DNA of 64,000 nt from JAAYYM01 sp964631375 (GTDB lineage: Bacteria; Bacillota; Clostridia; Lachnospirales; Lachnospiraceae): assembly GCA_964631375.1 (NCBI GenBank), contig CAZVYQ010000010.1:1-64000 (forward strand). The letters are read 5' to 3'. The translations under genes were made by a program, and so were the position numbers. Shown piece by piece: positions 44,537 to 55,053 of this stretch (positions are counted from its first letter, which is position 1; every line of letters begins with the position of its first letter). The notes beneath the pieces are model-generated. The model was given only the letters and a program-made list of their open reading frames with translations. It was not told the DNA's origin and made no database searches.

Positions 44537-47265
44537 AATTTACTCACTCCATCCAGTTTCTCCAGTGCCAGGTCAAAGTCAAACATCTCCAGATGCTCAG
44601 ACACCTCTGTCAAAGCAGCTTCCAACTCTTCACTCAGTTCACAGCTTTGCAATTCTTCCAATATGTCCTCTGCATCCTTAGCCTCCCACTCACTGATCGC
44701 CACTCTGATTTTTGACAGTTTCTCATGCAACAGTGCTTCTTCGATCGGATGCTTGTCTACAGGAGCCTTTGGTGGCTCAAACAGTAACATGGCAGCCCTC
44801 AGATCCTTTAACATCTGTCGATAAATCACCATAAAAGGCTCATGCTGTTCCGTAATAAATGATTCATTGTTTTCCTTGCCTGCAAGTTCCAACTGATAAG
44901 CAGCATCTGCAAGTATATTGGCCCCTATGCTTCTTGATGAACTCTTGACTCCATGAACCTCGATTGAATAATTTTTATAATCCTTACTCTCATATGCCTT
45001 TTCAATACGTCCAAGTGTATCATCTGAGGATGACACATAGATCTTGATGACCTCCCATAGAATAGAGGTATCACTTTCACAGCGTTCTAATGCTTCCTGA
45101 ATATCCAGACCTTCAACCTCTCCGAACAGTTCTGCAAATCTCTGATCCTCTGAAGTCTGCTCCTGTACATCCATTCCAGCAGATTCGGTCTCATTGATTT
45201 CTTCCTTCTTTAACTGTTTCTCTGTCGGAATCCATTTTCGCATCACTTGACCAAGTCTCTTGATCTCAATTGGTTTGGACAGAAAATCATCAAAACCATT
45301 CGCCAGGAACATATCCTGTACACCCTTAATGGCATTGGCAGTTAATGCTACAATCGGAACCTGTTTCATAAATGCATCATCTGTCTCTCTGATTCTATGA
45401 ACAAGCTCTACACCATCCATTCCCGGCATCATATGATCCACAAACAAAATATCATACTTCTTATCCTGTTCCAGAATATTCAGTGTCTCCTCACCACCTG
45501 TCGCGGTAACAACCTGTACACGGTATTGACCGAGCAGACCTTCTGCAACCTTCAGATTGGCCATATTATCGTCAATGACAAGCACTCTGGCGTCAGGTGC
45601 ATAAAATTTTGAAATGGCACTTCTTCTGGCTCGTGTAGCACTGATATCCTCTCCCATCAGTAGCGGGATTGCCGAGTATAGTGATATCGGTTTATGAATA
45701 TACTGCATTTTGATCTCAGAATGTTCCTGAATGATATCATTGATTCCAGCCATTGCAATCCATGATACCAACGGAAAACGTTCTGCAATATTCAACACCT
45801 GATTCATTGATGTTGTATAGTCAAAAAATACAAATACATTTTTGTTATTCTCAAGTGCTGAAGGAATATCTTCAAATCGATCATACGCAGTTGCATGAAT
45901 CTCCAAATCCTCAAACAGCTTCAGGAGACCTTCTCTATAGTATGAATTCTCCTCATAGATATGTACTCTCTTTTTCTCATGCTCTGTCAGCATCTGTGAA
46001 CATGGTGCAAAATCTCTGACGCCCTGTTCAATCTCAACTGTAAAGGTCGTTCCTACCCCATACTCACTCTCCAGAGAGATGGTTCCATTCATCTTCTTGA
46101 CTAACTGAGATGTAATGGCAAGACCCAGACCGGTTCCCTCAATATTCTTATTACGTTCCATATCCAGCTGGGTAAAGGCAGTAAACAGTTTTGTTCGATC
46201 CTCTTCCTTGATTCCCATACCGGTGTCCGAAACCTTGATCTGCAGGATAATCTTGTCTTCCTCAATGGTTCTGAAATCAAAAGAAAGCAGAATCCTTCCG
46301 TTCTGTGTGAACTTCACGGCATTGGTCAGCAGATTCAGCAGAATCTGTTGCACGCGCACATCGTCGCCATAAAGCAGCACCGGAATGTTGGGATTAACCT
46401 CAACAATAAAAGCAATATCCTTCTTTGCGATTCTTGTTGTAACAACATTCTGGATATCGTTCATCTGTGACACGATGTTGTACTCCTGCTCAATCAGATC
46501 CATTTTACCAGCTTCAATCTTGGAAAAGTCCAAGATGTCATTGATGATATTCAATAAATTATCAGAAGCGCTCTTGATCGTATTCACATACTCTGATCCC
46601 AGAGGTGTTAATGATGTCTGCATCAGCAGTTCAGACATACCGCAGATAGCGTTCATAGGCGTTCTGATTTCATGACTCATATTAGCCAAAAAATCGGCTT
46701 TTGCCTTGGACGCTGCTTCAGCGTCTCTCTTCTTGATCTCCACGACACGAAGCAGATCGTCATTACTCTGCTCCTTTTGCAGGTTCATTCTCTCTGTTGT
46801 TTTGTTCCACTTAATCAGCACAAGCAGGATGATCTGACCCATAAACAATGCAAGAATCTGAAGCAGAAACTCCTCATTCATCTGAAAGCCGGTAGCCGAG
46901 AGATAGATTAGATAAAGAACCGTCGAATAGATCAACAAAAACCGACTCACTGCAATCGACTGATACAAAGAAACAAGACAAGCAACCATTAACATACCGA
47001 TCTGTAGGAAGTATCCCGTATTGGCCATATAGGTATAAATCGTCATAAAAATGGTAATAAAGATACTCAACACCATTCCCTGTGTCTTAGTGCTTACCTT
47101 CGGATGATAGGTTAAAAAGATCAGCACTGCAACAGACAGCAGTATGAATATCAATAAAACAATTGATACCTGTACCTTCTGCTGTAATACCACGATGTAA
47201 GACATAACCATCACATATACCAGTAAAATGAACTTCGCGATCGATCTGTTGCGTTTTTCCTGCAT
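44533..47265 (-). CDS. Membrane hybrid histidine kinase with two receivers and an HPt domain
   Basis: A 910-residue sensor. Five to six helices fill residues 10-155 with little exposed loop, so it may sense the membrane itself. A coiled linker leads to HisKA with H198 (FLANMSHEIRTPMN) and an HATPase domain (GTGLGLAIT, N box LTNAVKF). A degenerate receiver (about 430-545) is followed by a canonical receiver (VLVIDDN, FVDHMMPGMDG, FLSKPIE) and a C-terminal HPt domain with HGVKSSSRSIG. The full four-step phosphorelay is therefore in one chain, and the HD-GYP response regulator downstream is the probable final acceptor. It starts 17 nt after aspS. Confidence 0.94.
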   Translation of the reverse strand: MQEKRNRSIAKFILLVYVMVMSYIVVLQQKVQVSIVLLIFILLSVAVLIFLTYHPKVSTKTQGMVLSIFITIFMTIYTYMANTGYFLQIGMLMVACLVSLYQSIAVSRFLLIYSTVLYLIYLSATGFQMNEEFLLQILALFMGQIILLVLIKWNKTTERMNLQKEQSNDDLLRVVEIKKRDAEAASKAKADFLANMSHEIRTPMNAICGMSELLMQTSLTPLGSEYVNTIKSASDNLLNIINDILDFSKIEAGKMDLIEQEYNIVSQMNDIQNVVTTRIAKKDIAFIVEVNPNIPVLLYGDDVRVQQILLNLLTNAVKFTQNGRILLSFDFRTIEEDKIILQIKVSDTGMGIKEEDRTKLFTAFTQLDMERNKNIEGTGLGLAITSQLVKKMNGTISLESEYGVGTTFTVEIEQGVRDFAPCSQMLTEHEKKRVHIYEENSYYREGLLKLFEDLEIHATAYDRFEDIPSALENNKNVFVFFDYTTSMNQVLNIAERFPLVSWIAMAGINDIIQEHSEIKMQYIHKPISLYSAIPLLMGEDISATRARRSAISKFYAPDARVLVIDDNMANLKVAEGLLGQYRVQVVTATGGEETLNILEQDKKYDILFVDHMMPGMDGVELVHRIRETDDAFMKQVPIVALTANAIKGVQDMFLANGFDDFLSKPIEIKRLGQVMRKWIPTEKQLKKEEINETESAGMDVQEQTSEDQRFAELFGEVEGLDIQEALERCESDTSILWEVIKIYVSSSDDTLGRIEKAYESKDYKNYSIEVHGVKSSSRSIGANILADAAYQLELAGKENNESFITEQHEPFMVIYRQMLKDLRAAMLLFEPPKAPVDKHPIEEALLHEKLSKIRVAISEWEAKDAEDILEELQSCELSEELEAALTEVSEHLEMFDFDLALEKLDGVSKL

Positions 47266-47282
47266 AATTTATCCACCTGTAA

Positions 47283-49070
47283 TTATTCTTTTAATTCCAA
47301 TTGAATCTGTAATTCTTCCAGTTGTTTTGTATCTACAACACCAGGTGCCTCTGTCATCAGACAGGAAGCATCCTTGACCTTTGGAAATGCCATAACCTCG
47401 CGAATGCTGTCAGCCTGTACCATCAGCATAACCAGTCTGTCCAGTCCGAATGCCATTCCGGCATGTGGGGGAACTCCATATTTAAAAGCATCCAACAGGA
47501 AACCAAACTGTTCATATGCCTGCTCCTTTGTGAAGCCAAGCTTCTCAAGCATTTTCTCCTGTACCTCGTTCTGATGGATACGAACACTTCCTCCACCAAG
47601 CTCCGTTCCGTTTAAAACGATGTCATATGCCTTGGCACGAGCCTTGCCCATATCGGTATCGATCAGCTCCAGATCCTCCTCCATTGGCATGGTAAACGGA
47701 TGATGCATTGCCTTATACCGATTCTCCTCATCGCTCCACTCAAACAGCGGAAACTCTGTTACCCAAAGGAATTTAAATTCATTTGCATTAATCAGTTCCA
47801 GCTGCTTCGCCACCTCGATTCTGAGTGCTCCCAGCACATCCCATACAATCTTGTTCTTATCAGCAGCAAAGAACAGCAGGTCGCCCTGTTCTCCATCCAT
47901 CGCTTTGACGAGAGTCTTTAATTCATCCTCTGTCATAAACTTTGCAAAGGAGGATTTGTATGAGCCATCCGGCTGGATTGACAGATATGCCAAGCCCTTT
48001 GCACCATATCCCTTTGCAAACTCCACAAGAGCATCTATCTTTTTACGCGGCATCTCTGCCTGACCCTTTACATTGATTCCTCTGACTGAACCGCCATTTG
48101 CGAGTGCTCCGGTAAACACACCGAATCCGCAATCCTTTACAATGTCGGATACATCCGTAAGTTCCATACCAAATCGAAGATCCGGCTTGTCCGAACCGAA
48201 ACGATCCATTGCCTCCTGCCAGGTCATACGATCTATCGGCAGCTTCACATCAACATCAAGAATCTCCTTGAAAATCTTCTGTATGACACCTTCATTGACT
48301 GCAATGACATCATCTACATCTACAAAGGACATCTCCAGATCCATCTGTGTGAACTCAGGCTGTCTGTCTGCACGTAGGTCCTCGTCACGGAAACACTTTG
48401 CCAACTGCATATAGCGGTCAAAGCCGGAACACATCAATAACTGTTTAAATAATTGAGGAGATTGCGGCAATGCGTAAAAGGTACCGGGGTGTACACGGCT
48501 TGGAACCAGATAATCCCTTGCTCCCTCTGGCGTACTTTTGCCCAGAATCGGAGTCTCTATCTCCAGAAATCCGTTTGCAGCATAATACTCCCGCATCTTC
48601 ATGGTGATCTCGCTTCTGATTCGCAGATTTCTCTGTAGGTCAGGTCGGCGAAGATCCAGATATCTGTATTTCAGTCTTAATTCTTCCTTAGTTTTACTGT
48701 CGGCTTCAATCGGGAAAGGCGGGGTCTCTGCCTCAGACAGAATCCTGAGTGCTGATGCTCGCACTTCAATACCACCTGTAACCAGATTCTCATTGACTGC
48801 TCCTGCACGATTCTCTACTTTTCCTGTGACTGCAATGACATACTCACTATGCAGCTTCTCTGCTTTTTCAAAGCCCTCTGATCCTACATCGCCTTCCTCA
48901 AATATGATCTGCAGCAGTCCTGAACGATCTCGTAGATCGGTAAAGATGATGCCGCCCTTGTTTCTTGTTTTCTGTACCCAGCCCATCACGGTAACTGTCT
49001 CTCCAACATTTACTGTAGATAATTCCGTACAACGATGAGTCCGTTTCAATCCCTTCATTGATTCAGCCAT
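47283..49070 (-). CDS. aspS: Aspartyl-tRNA synthetase
   Basis: A 595-residue class II synthetase of bacterial type: an N-terminal OB anticodon-binding domain (VGETVTVMGWVQKTRNKGG), catalytic motif 2 (FRDEDLRADRQPEFTQMD), the bacterial GAD insertion (about 290-420) and motif 3 (GLDRLVMLM). A frame opens at 49118, but the ATG at 49070 (MAESMKGLKRTH) has AAGGAG 8 nt upstream and is chosen. It lies directly after hisS, the usual Firmicutes order. Confidence 0.97.
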   Translation of the reverse strand: MAESMKGLKRTHRCTELSTVNVGETVTVMGWVQKTRNKGGIIFTDLRDRSGLLQIIFEEGDVGSEGFEKAEKLHSEYVIAVTGKVENRAGAVNENLVTGGIEVRASALRILSEAETPPFPIEADSKTKEELRLKYRYLDLRRPDLQRNLRIRSEITMKMREYYAANGFLEIETPILGKSTPEGARDYLVPSRVHPGTFYALPQSPQLFKQLLMCSGFDRYMQLAKCFRDEDLRADRQPEFTQMDLEMSFVDVDDVIAVNEGVIQKIFKEILDVDVKLPIDRMTWQEAMDRFGSDKPDLRFGMELTDVSDIVKDCGFGVFTGALANGGSVRGINVKGQAEMPRKKIDALVEFAKGYGAKGLAYLSIQPDGSYKSSFAKFMTEDELKTLVKAMDGEQGDLLFFAADKNKIVWDVLGALRIEVAKQLELINANEFKFLWVTEFPLFEWSDEENRYKAMHHPFTMPMEEDLELIDTDMGKARAKAYDIVLNGTELGGGSVRIHQNEVQEKMLEKLGFTKEQAYEQFGFLLDAFKYGVPPHAGMAFGLDRLVMLMVQADSIREVMAFPKVKDASCLMTEAPGVVDTKQLEELQIQLELKE

Positions 49071-49221
49071 GACTATTTCTCCTTGCATTCCACGACAGTG
49101 CTCATTCACACCAAGCATGTCAGGTTTAGTATAATATGTGTTGCTTTATTTTTTTAGTTACTTTTGTCACTTATTTCAAACAGATGTAATCACTTTTTCA
49201 AATCACAATCTGCTAGGCATC

Positions 49222-50493
49222 CTATGTCAGCGATGTATGATAGAAATCTCTGATATTTTCAGGTGCATATCCCTCTTTCTGCAGTTGTTCCTTTTGGAAT
49301 TTTTTATTTTTATTCATTTGAGATACAAGCACCTGATTTCCTTTAGCCCGTTCAGCGGTTGCTTCCTTCATAATCTCACATACACGTTGTGCACTCGCAC
49401 CCTTCTCAACGAGAAAGGCCATTTTATTTGCATGCTGCGGCACTTGAAATTCCTGATCCATCAGGATCGTAATGATCCTTTCAAAGCCTATGGAAAAACC
49501 ACATGCCGGTGTCTGATTGCCTGTAAACTTACCGATCATCTCATCATATCTGCCACCGCCTGCTACACTGCTTCCAAACTCGGCCATCTCAATTTCAAAG
49601 ATGGTTCCCGTATAATAAGACATACCACGTACCAATGTCGGATCAAACACAATCTTGAATTGCCCGGACATTGTTTCCTTTACGCTCTTGATGATCATAG
49701 TCAGATTGGCCGCAACTTCATTGGGAAGAAAATCTCCTAACCGTTCCTTCAGTTCATTGACTGCCTGTTCATCTGCATCCTCTTTGAGAATTCTGAACAA
49801 ATCCATATATTTTTGTACTGCTTCATCAGTAAAGCCGCTCTCCTTCAACTCTGATGCGACTCCATCAATCCCGATCTTATCCATCTTGTCAAGAATGATA
49901 AAGATCAGATCATACTGATCCTGTGGAAATCCGCTGTAAGATGCCATTGCCTTCAAGATCTGTCTATCATTGATACGCACTTTAAAATTCTTGAAATCAA
50001 GCTTACCCAGCAATGTTGTAGTAGCAAGAATCAGTTCAATCTCAGCAAGTGCACTTGCATCACCCAGAATGTCGATATCACACTGGGTAAACTGACGAAA
50101 ACGTCCTTTCTGCGGTCTGTCTGCTCTCCATACGCTTCCCATCTGTAAAGCCTTAAAGGGAGATGGCAGTTCATTGGCATGATTGGAATAATAACGTGCA
50201 AGCGGTACAGTCAAATCATAGCGTAGTCCACTGTCTACCAGATCTTCCTCTCCCTGTGCCGTTTCCAGATTCAGTTTTTCACCACGCTTTAATATTTTAA
50301 AGATCAGCTTCTCATTCTCCCCGCCCTGCTTGCTGCATAGATTTTCAATATGCTCCACACACGGTGTCTCTATGGAAGTAAAACCAAATCCTCTGTAGGT
50401 TTCCTTGATCAGGCCCATTACATAATCTCTGATCTGCATTTCCTGCGGCAGGATATCCTTCATACCCGTAACCGGTTTCTTACTCAGTGCCAT
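49222..50493 (-). CDS. hisS: Histidyl-tRNA synthetase
   Basis: A 423-residue class II synthetase. Motif 1 region, motif 2 (MGSVWRADRPQKGRFRQF), the histidine-binding YYTGTIFE and motif 3 (GFSIGFERII) are present, and a C-terminal anticodon-binding domain ends the protein. No T-box structure can fit in the 27-nt gap to hemZ upstream. About 150 nt without a gene separates it from aspS. Confidence 0.97.
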   Translation of the reverse strand: MALSKKPVTGMKDILPQEMQIRDYVMGLIKETYRGFGFTSIETPCVEHIENLCSKQGGENEKLIFKILKRGEKLNLETAQGEEDLVDSGLRYDLTVPLARYYSNHANELPSPFKALQMGSVWRADRPQKGRFRQFTQCDIDILGDASALAEIELILATTTLLGKLDFKNFKVRINDRQILKAMASYSGFPQDQYDLIFIILDKMDKIGIDGVASELKESGFTDEAVQKYMDLFRILKEDADEQAVNELKERLGDFLPNEVAANLTMIIKSVKETMSGQFKIVFDPTLVRGMSYYTGTIFEIEMAEFGSSVAGGGRYDEMIGKFTGNQTPACGFSIGFERIITILMDQEFQVPQHANKMAFLVEKGASAQRVCEIMKEATAERAKGNQVLVSQMNKNKKFQKEQLQKEGYAPENIRDFYHTSLT

Positions 50494-50520
50494 CTTCCTG
50501 TCTCCTTCATCATAATTTGT

Positions 50521-51987
50521 TCATAGTATAGCATAGAATTTCATCTTTTGGGTGATGATTTCATCTATTTTATCAATATATAATCTCACATCCTTTGGGT
50601 TATCAGAACGTACAATTCTGCCCTGCTTTGGCACGATCTTGGAAATGGTTCCTGCACCGATTGCAGCTATGGACTGTTGCTCCTCCATGATGGAGATGTT
50701 ATAGATCCCGTATTTCCCCGGCCTTGCATACCCGATGTTTTCAAAATTTCCGGACATATTCTTCTGTCTGTATAGGTAATATGGCTCCAATCCTATCCCC
50801 TCTGCCGCCTCACCAGCCAGTCTCATCATCTGTGGCGTGTTGATACTGACAACTTCCGGGTGTTCCTCCAGCCACTTATGCATCCCTGCTGCCCTCTTGA
50901 TCGCCATCGAATGAATGGTGATACTGTCTGGCCGAAGTTTCTGCATTTCCTGAAAAGTATGCTCGATCTTTTTATAATCTCCTATCTGAGTCACCTCGCC
51001 CGGCAGACCCAAAATGAAATCCATATTGATGTTATCAAATCCGGTTTCACGAGCCAAAGTATAGGAACGACAGACATCGTCAATCGTATGATGTCTCCCG
51101 ATCAGTTTCAGCGTCTCCTCATTCATCGTCTGCGGATTAATGGATATACGTGTGACACCATGTTCATACAATACCTGTAGCTTTTCTTGAGTAATGCTGT
51201 CCGGTCGTCCTGCCTCAACAGTAAACTCCTGTACCGGTCCTCTTGAAAAATCAAAGCTCTCTTTAAGCCTGTGAATCAATCTGTCCAGTTGATCAGCTGA
51301 AAGTGTCGTTGGTGTACCTCCGCCGATATAGACTGTATCCAGCACTTGATCACGATAGACCTCTGCAAGATAATCCATTTCCTTCATGAGTGCAGACAAG
51401 TAATTCTCTACCAGATCTGTATAACCTGCAATCGGATAAGATGTAAAAGAGCAATACAGGCATGTAGTCGGGCAAAACGGGATTCCTATATAGAGACTGA
51501 ACCCCTCATTGCCATGAAGCCTTGACAGGATACCCTGCTCTCGCTTTGCAATCTCCAGACACAAACGAATCTTCTCATCTGAGGTCAGATAGGTTTCACG
51601 CATATATTGCGTCGTTTCTTCATCTGTTTTTCCGGCATCCAACATCTTCATTGCAATCTTAGTCGGGCGAATCCCGGTCAATGTCCCCCATGGCAGTCTG
51701 TTACCTGTTATGTCGGATAATATCTGATACAGATTTCTTTTTAGTATGTTTTTTGCATTGCTCCTGTCTTCTGGATCAAGCGAAAATGCCATGTGTTTAA
51801 TCTCGATACCATCCTTATAATATTGAATGATCGTATCGCGTTCCTGATTTCCGTAAAAAACTTTGAAACCGGAATAACACTCTCCGGTTTCTTCGCACTT
51901 GACATGCACATCCTGATTCGGGTAAAACGCTTTCACCAGAGAATGTATGTCATATTCATAATTTTCTTCTGATATTCTGACTTCCAC
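50521..51987 (-). CDS. hemZ: Oxygen-independent coproporphyrinogen dehydrogenase-like radical SAM protein HemZ
   Basis: A 488-residue protein. The first ~150 residues are the HemZ-specific N-terminal domain; the radical SAM core has CPTTCLYCSFTSYP near residue 172 and IGGGTPTTLS. HemZ proteins are HemN relatives; activity on coproporphyrinogen III is not certain in anaerobes without haem synthesis, where they may serve another role. The start is GTG. It sits between the MBL-fold gene and hisS. Confidence 0.93.
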   Translation of the reverse strand: MEVRISEENYEYDIHSLVKAFYPNQDVHVKCEETGECYSGFKVFYGNQERDTIIQYYKDGIEIKHMAFSLDPEDRSNAKNILKRNLYQILSDITGNRLPWGTLTGIRPTKIAMKMLDAGKTDEETTQYMRETYLTSDEKIRLCLEIAKREQGILSRLHGNEGFSLYIGIPFCPTTCLYCSFTSYPIAGYTDLVENYLSALMKEMDYLAEVYRDQVLDTVYIGGGTPTTLSADQLDRLIHRLKESFDFSRGPVQEFTVEAGRPDSITQEKLQVLYEHGVTRISINPQTMNEETLKLIGRHHTIDDVCRSYTLARETGFDNINMDFILGLPGEVTQIGDYKKIEHTFQEMQKLRPDSITIHSMAIKRAAGMHKWLEEHPEVVSINTPQMMRLAGEAAEGIGLEPYYLYRQKNMSGNFENIGYARPGKYGIYNISIMEEQQSIAAIGAGTISKIVPKQGRIVRSDNPKDVRLYIDKIDEIITQKMKFYAIL

Positions 51988-52008
51988 ACATACACCTGTC
52001 GTCTTGGT

Positions 52009-52641
52009 CTAACCCCAGTACGGATTATTCCTGCTTTCGTATTCTATCGTAGTTGCATCGCCGTGTCCCGGATATACCTTCACGTCTCCCGGCAGACCCG
52101 ATAGCTTGTTTTTAATGGAACGGATTAACGTTCCCTCGCTTCCCGTCGGTAAATCTGCTCGACCTACCGATCCGGCAAACAGTGTATCACCGCTGATCAG
52201 GATGCCATCCTCCGGAAAATAATAGCAGCAGCTGCCCTTTGTATGTCCCGGTGTATGAAGCAACGTACATTTCATACCTTCTATCTCGATCTTAGCACCA
52301 TCATGGATATATTCATCTGCGGTCACGGTATATAATCTACCAATCTGTTCTGTACAATTATTATGAGTATCCTCGCACACATCCTGCTCCTCATCACAGG
52401 CATAGACCTTGGCACCTGTCAGTTTTCGCAGTTCATTACAACCCAGAATATGATCAAAATGTCCATGTGTCAGAAAGATGGCTGCCACTTCTATTCCGTT
52501 ATCCTTTAATTTCTGATATAGATATTCGCCTGAATCTGCAGGATCAACCACTATTGCTTTTTGATTGTCTGCCCGATAGATGAAATAACAGTTTGTACCG
52601 ACCATTCCCAGTACAAGACGTCCCACTTTCATATCACTCAT
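52009..52641 (-). CDS. MBL-fold metallo-hydrolase (glyoxalase II-like)
   Basis: A 210-residue metallo-beta-lactamase-fold enzyme. The dinuclear metal motif THGHFDHILG, then HTPGHTKGS, SGDTLF and the final GHGDATT are all present, matching the YcbL/glyoxalase II-like group. The substrate (thioester or other) is unknown. It starts 4 nt after the relA stop and ends 21 nt before hemZ, so the three are co-transcribed. Confidence 0.93.
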   Translation of the reverse strand: MSDMKVGRLVLGMVGTNCYFIYRADNQKAIVVDPADSGEYLYQKLKDNGIEVAAIFLTHGHFDHILGCNELRKLTGAKVYACDEEQDVCEDTHNNCTEQIGRLYTVTADEYIHDGAKIEIEGMKCTLLHTPGHTKGSCCYYFPEDGILISGDTLFAGSVGRADLPTGSEGTLIRSIKNKLSGLPGDVKVYPGHGDATTIEYESRNNPYWG

Positions 52642-52645
52642 ACTT

Positions 52646-54946
52646 CTATCCCATTGTCCTTTCTATATCAATCACGCCTTCTATCGTACGTAGCCGGTCA
52701 ATGATGCTGATTAATTCCTCTTTGTTTCCAATCTCAAAAGCCAATGAGATGGTTGCCGTTCCCTGCTTGCTGGTTCTGACATTCATAGAAGTAATATTAA
52801 TGTTCTTCTCGGTCAACACCTTTGTGATATCTGCCAACAAACCATTTCTGTTATTGCTGTACAGATTAATATCAGCCATATATCGTTCATCTGTTTTAGT
52901 CGCAGATTCCTGCCATTGCGCATCGATTAGTCTGTCTCTGTCCAGATCTGAAAGATTTAAGATATTCACACAGTCAGTTCTGTGTATGGACACACCTCTT
53001 CCTCGTGTCACAAATCCAACAATCTCGTCTCCCGGAATTGGCGAACAGCATTTGGAGAAACGTACTGCCACATCGTGAATACCTTCTACGATAATTCCGC
53101 CTTTGGATTTAGCATCTGATGACCGATCCTTATTTACCTCTGCTATACTCTGCAGAACTTCTTCGTTTGATATGATCTTAGCATGATCCTTATCATAAAG
53201 TTCCTGCATTTTGTTGATGATCTGTCCTTCTTTCAGACCACCGTGTCCGACTGCGGCACATACTGACTCCCAATCCTTAAACCCGTATTTCTCCATAATA
53301 GGCTTCATATACTCGGGCTTTAATAGTGCCTGTACATCATGCGAACGCGTCTTACAGTAGGATAACAGCATTTCCTTACCTTTGACGATATTTTCTTCTT
53401 TAAACTCATTTCTGAACCACTGGCTGATCTTGCTCTTAGCCTGTGTACTCTTTACAATATTCAGCCAATCGCGACTCGGTCCTTTGGAATTCTGTGATGT
53501 TAACACCTCGATACGATCACCGTTTTGAATGATATAGTCAATCGTTACGAGTTTACCGTTCACACGGGCACCGATCATTCGATTGCCCACCGCACTGTGA
53601 ATGCTGTATGCAAAATCAATTGTGTTAGAACCAACTGGCAGATTCTTAACATCACCCGTTGGTGTGAAACAATAAACACTGTCAGAGAACAAATCCAGAT
53701 CACTTTTCAGGATGTTCATAAATTCCTTGTTATCCGACATATCTCTCTGCCATTCTAATATCTGACGCAGCCAGCTGAGTTTTTCTGCTTCCTGCTCAGA
53801 TACATGCTTACCGTCAGAAGCCTCTTTGTATTTCCAATGTGCAGCAATACCATATTCTGCTGTTCTATGCATCTCATAGGTGCGGATCTGTATCTCAAAC
53901 GGCTGTCCGGTCGGACCGATCAACGTTGTATGCAGAGATTGATACATATTGGGCTTTGGCATGGCAATATAATCCTTGAACCTTCCGGGGATCGGCTTAT
54001 AGATCTCATGAATCACGCCCAATGCAGCATAACAGTCCTTCACGGAATCCACAATGATCCTGACAGCAAACAAATCATAGATCTGTTCCAGCGTCTTGTC
54101 CTGATTGACCATCTTTTTATAGATGCTGAAAAAATGCTTGACTCTACCGTCTATTTCAGCCTCGATTCCGGCTGCCTTGATATGTGCCGACACCTCATCT
54201 ACGATGTTCTGTACATATTTCTCCCGTACACTCTTTCGAACAGAAATCTTATCTACCAGATCGTAATATACCTCAGGTTCCAAATACTTCAATGATAAAT
54301 CATCCAATTCCACCTTTAACTTTGATATACCAAGTCTCTGTGCAATCGGAGCATAAATATCCAATGTCTCTCTTGCGATCTCGAGCTGCTTTTCCGGTCT
54401 CATATGCTTCAGAGTCCGCATATTATGCAGTCGGTCAGCCAGCTTTACCATGATGACACGGATATCCTTTGCCATTGCCAGAAACATCTTTCGTAGATTT
54501 TCTGCCTGGAGTTCCAGTTTATCACCATTGTATGTCAATCTTCCCAGCTTTGTTACACCATCCACCAACAGTGCAACATCTGCTCCAAATTCTTCGCGTA
54601 TCTCCTCGTCGGTCATAATCGTGTCTTCCACAACATCGTGTAACAGACCGGCTACAATCGTTTCTTTGTCCAATTCCAGATCAGCCAGAATAATGGCAAC
54701 ACAAAGCGGATGAATGATATAGGGCTCACCCGATTTTCTGACCTGTCCCTTATGTGCATCTCTTGCTACATGATATGCCTTCTCAATCAGGGAAATATCA
54801 TCAGACGGATGGTATTTACGCACACGTAGAATAAGGTCCTGGTATAACTCCTCAGGACTCAAAAATTCCTCCATGGCTTCGATGTGTCCGTCATCAAAAA
54901 CCAGTTCTACTCTTGGTGCTTCCTCCGCCGGCTCTTTCCCTTGCAT
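52646..54946 (-). CDS. relA: Bifunctional (p)ppGpp synthetase/hydrolase
   Basis: A 766-residue Rel protein controlling the stringent response. The hydrolase domain has HDVVEDT near residue 90; the synthetase domain contains YKKM and RFKDYIAMPK, the RxKD form seen in bifunctional enzymes. TGS (about 400-460), a zinc-finger/RIS region and a C-terminal ACT domain (MTVRTSKQGTATISLAFE-like strand) follow. A frame opens at 55066, but the strong promoter at 54989-55017 lies downstream of that point, so MQGKEPAEE at 54946 is the real start. Confidence 0.95.
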   Translation of the reverse strand: MQGKEPAEEAPRVELVFDDGHIEAMEEFLSPEELYQDLILRVRKYHPSDDISLIEKAYHVARDAHKGQVRKSGEPYIIHPLCVAIILADLELDKETIVAGLLHDVVEDTIMTDEEIREEFGADVALLVDGVTKLGRLTYNGDKLELQAENLRKMFLAMAKDIRVIMVKLADRLHNMRTLKHMRPEKQLEIARETLDIYAPIAQRLGISKLKVELDDLSLKYLEPEVYYDLVDKISVRKSVREKYVQNIVDEVSAHIKAAGIEAEIDGRVKHFFSIYKKMVNQDKTLEQIYDLFAVRIIVDSVKDCYAALGVIHEIYKPIPGRFKDYIAMPKPNMYQSLHTTLIGPTGQPFEIQIRTYEMHRTAEYGIAAHWKYKEASDGKHVSEQEAEKLSWLRQILEWQRDMSDNKEFMNILKSDLDLFSDSVYCFTPTGDVKNLPVGSNTIDFAYSIHSAVGNRMIGARVNGKLVTIDYIIQNGDRIEVLTSQNSKGPSRDWLNIVKSTQAKSKISQWFRNEFKEENIVKGKEMLLSYCKTRSHDVQALLKPEYMKPIMEKYGFKDWESVCAAVGHGGLKEGQIINKMQELYDKDHAKIISNEEVLQSIAEVNKDRSSDAKSKGGIIVEGIHDVAVRFSKCCSPIPGDEIVGFVTRGRGVSIHRTDCVNILNLSDLDRDRLIDAQWQESATKTDERYMADINLYSNNRNGLLADITKVLTEKNINITSMNVRTSKQGTATISLAFEIGNKEELISIIDRLRTIEGVIDIERTMG

Positions 54947-54988
54947 AAAACAATGCTTCCTCTCAGTACTTTTCAGTATTATCGTACA

Positions 54989-55017
54989 ATTATAACTTGA
55001 TTTTCTGCCTAAGTCAA
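54989..55017 (-). promoter_or_regulatory. Promoter of relA
   Basis: TTGACT (55012-55017), 17 nt, TATAAT (54989-54994): 5/6 and 6/6. It directly follows the hairpin that ends the galE transcript. The leader would be about 36 nt. Confidence 0.8.
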
Positions 55018-55053
55018 TCATGCAGAGCCTTATGAAATACAAGCTCTGCATGA
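55018..55053 (-). terminator. Hairpin between galE and relA
   Basis: An 11-bp perfect stem (TCATGCAGAGC and its complement) with a loop of about 14 nt. It has no T run; the sequence passes straight into the relA -35 box. Most likely it ends galE transcription. Confidence 0.6.

Noticed and set aside
49071..49221. Possible T-box leader upstream of aspS
   Set aside because: I could not find a T-box consensus stem, specifier loop or terminator/antiterminator pair in the 150 nt, and the gap upstream of hisS is too short.
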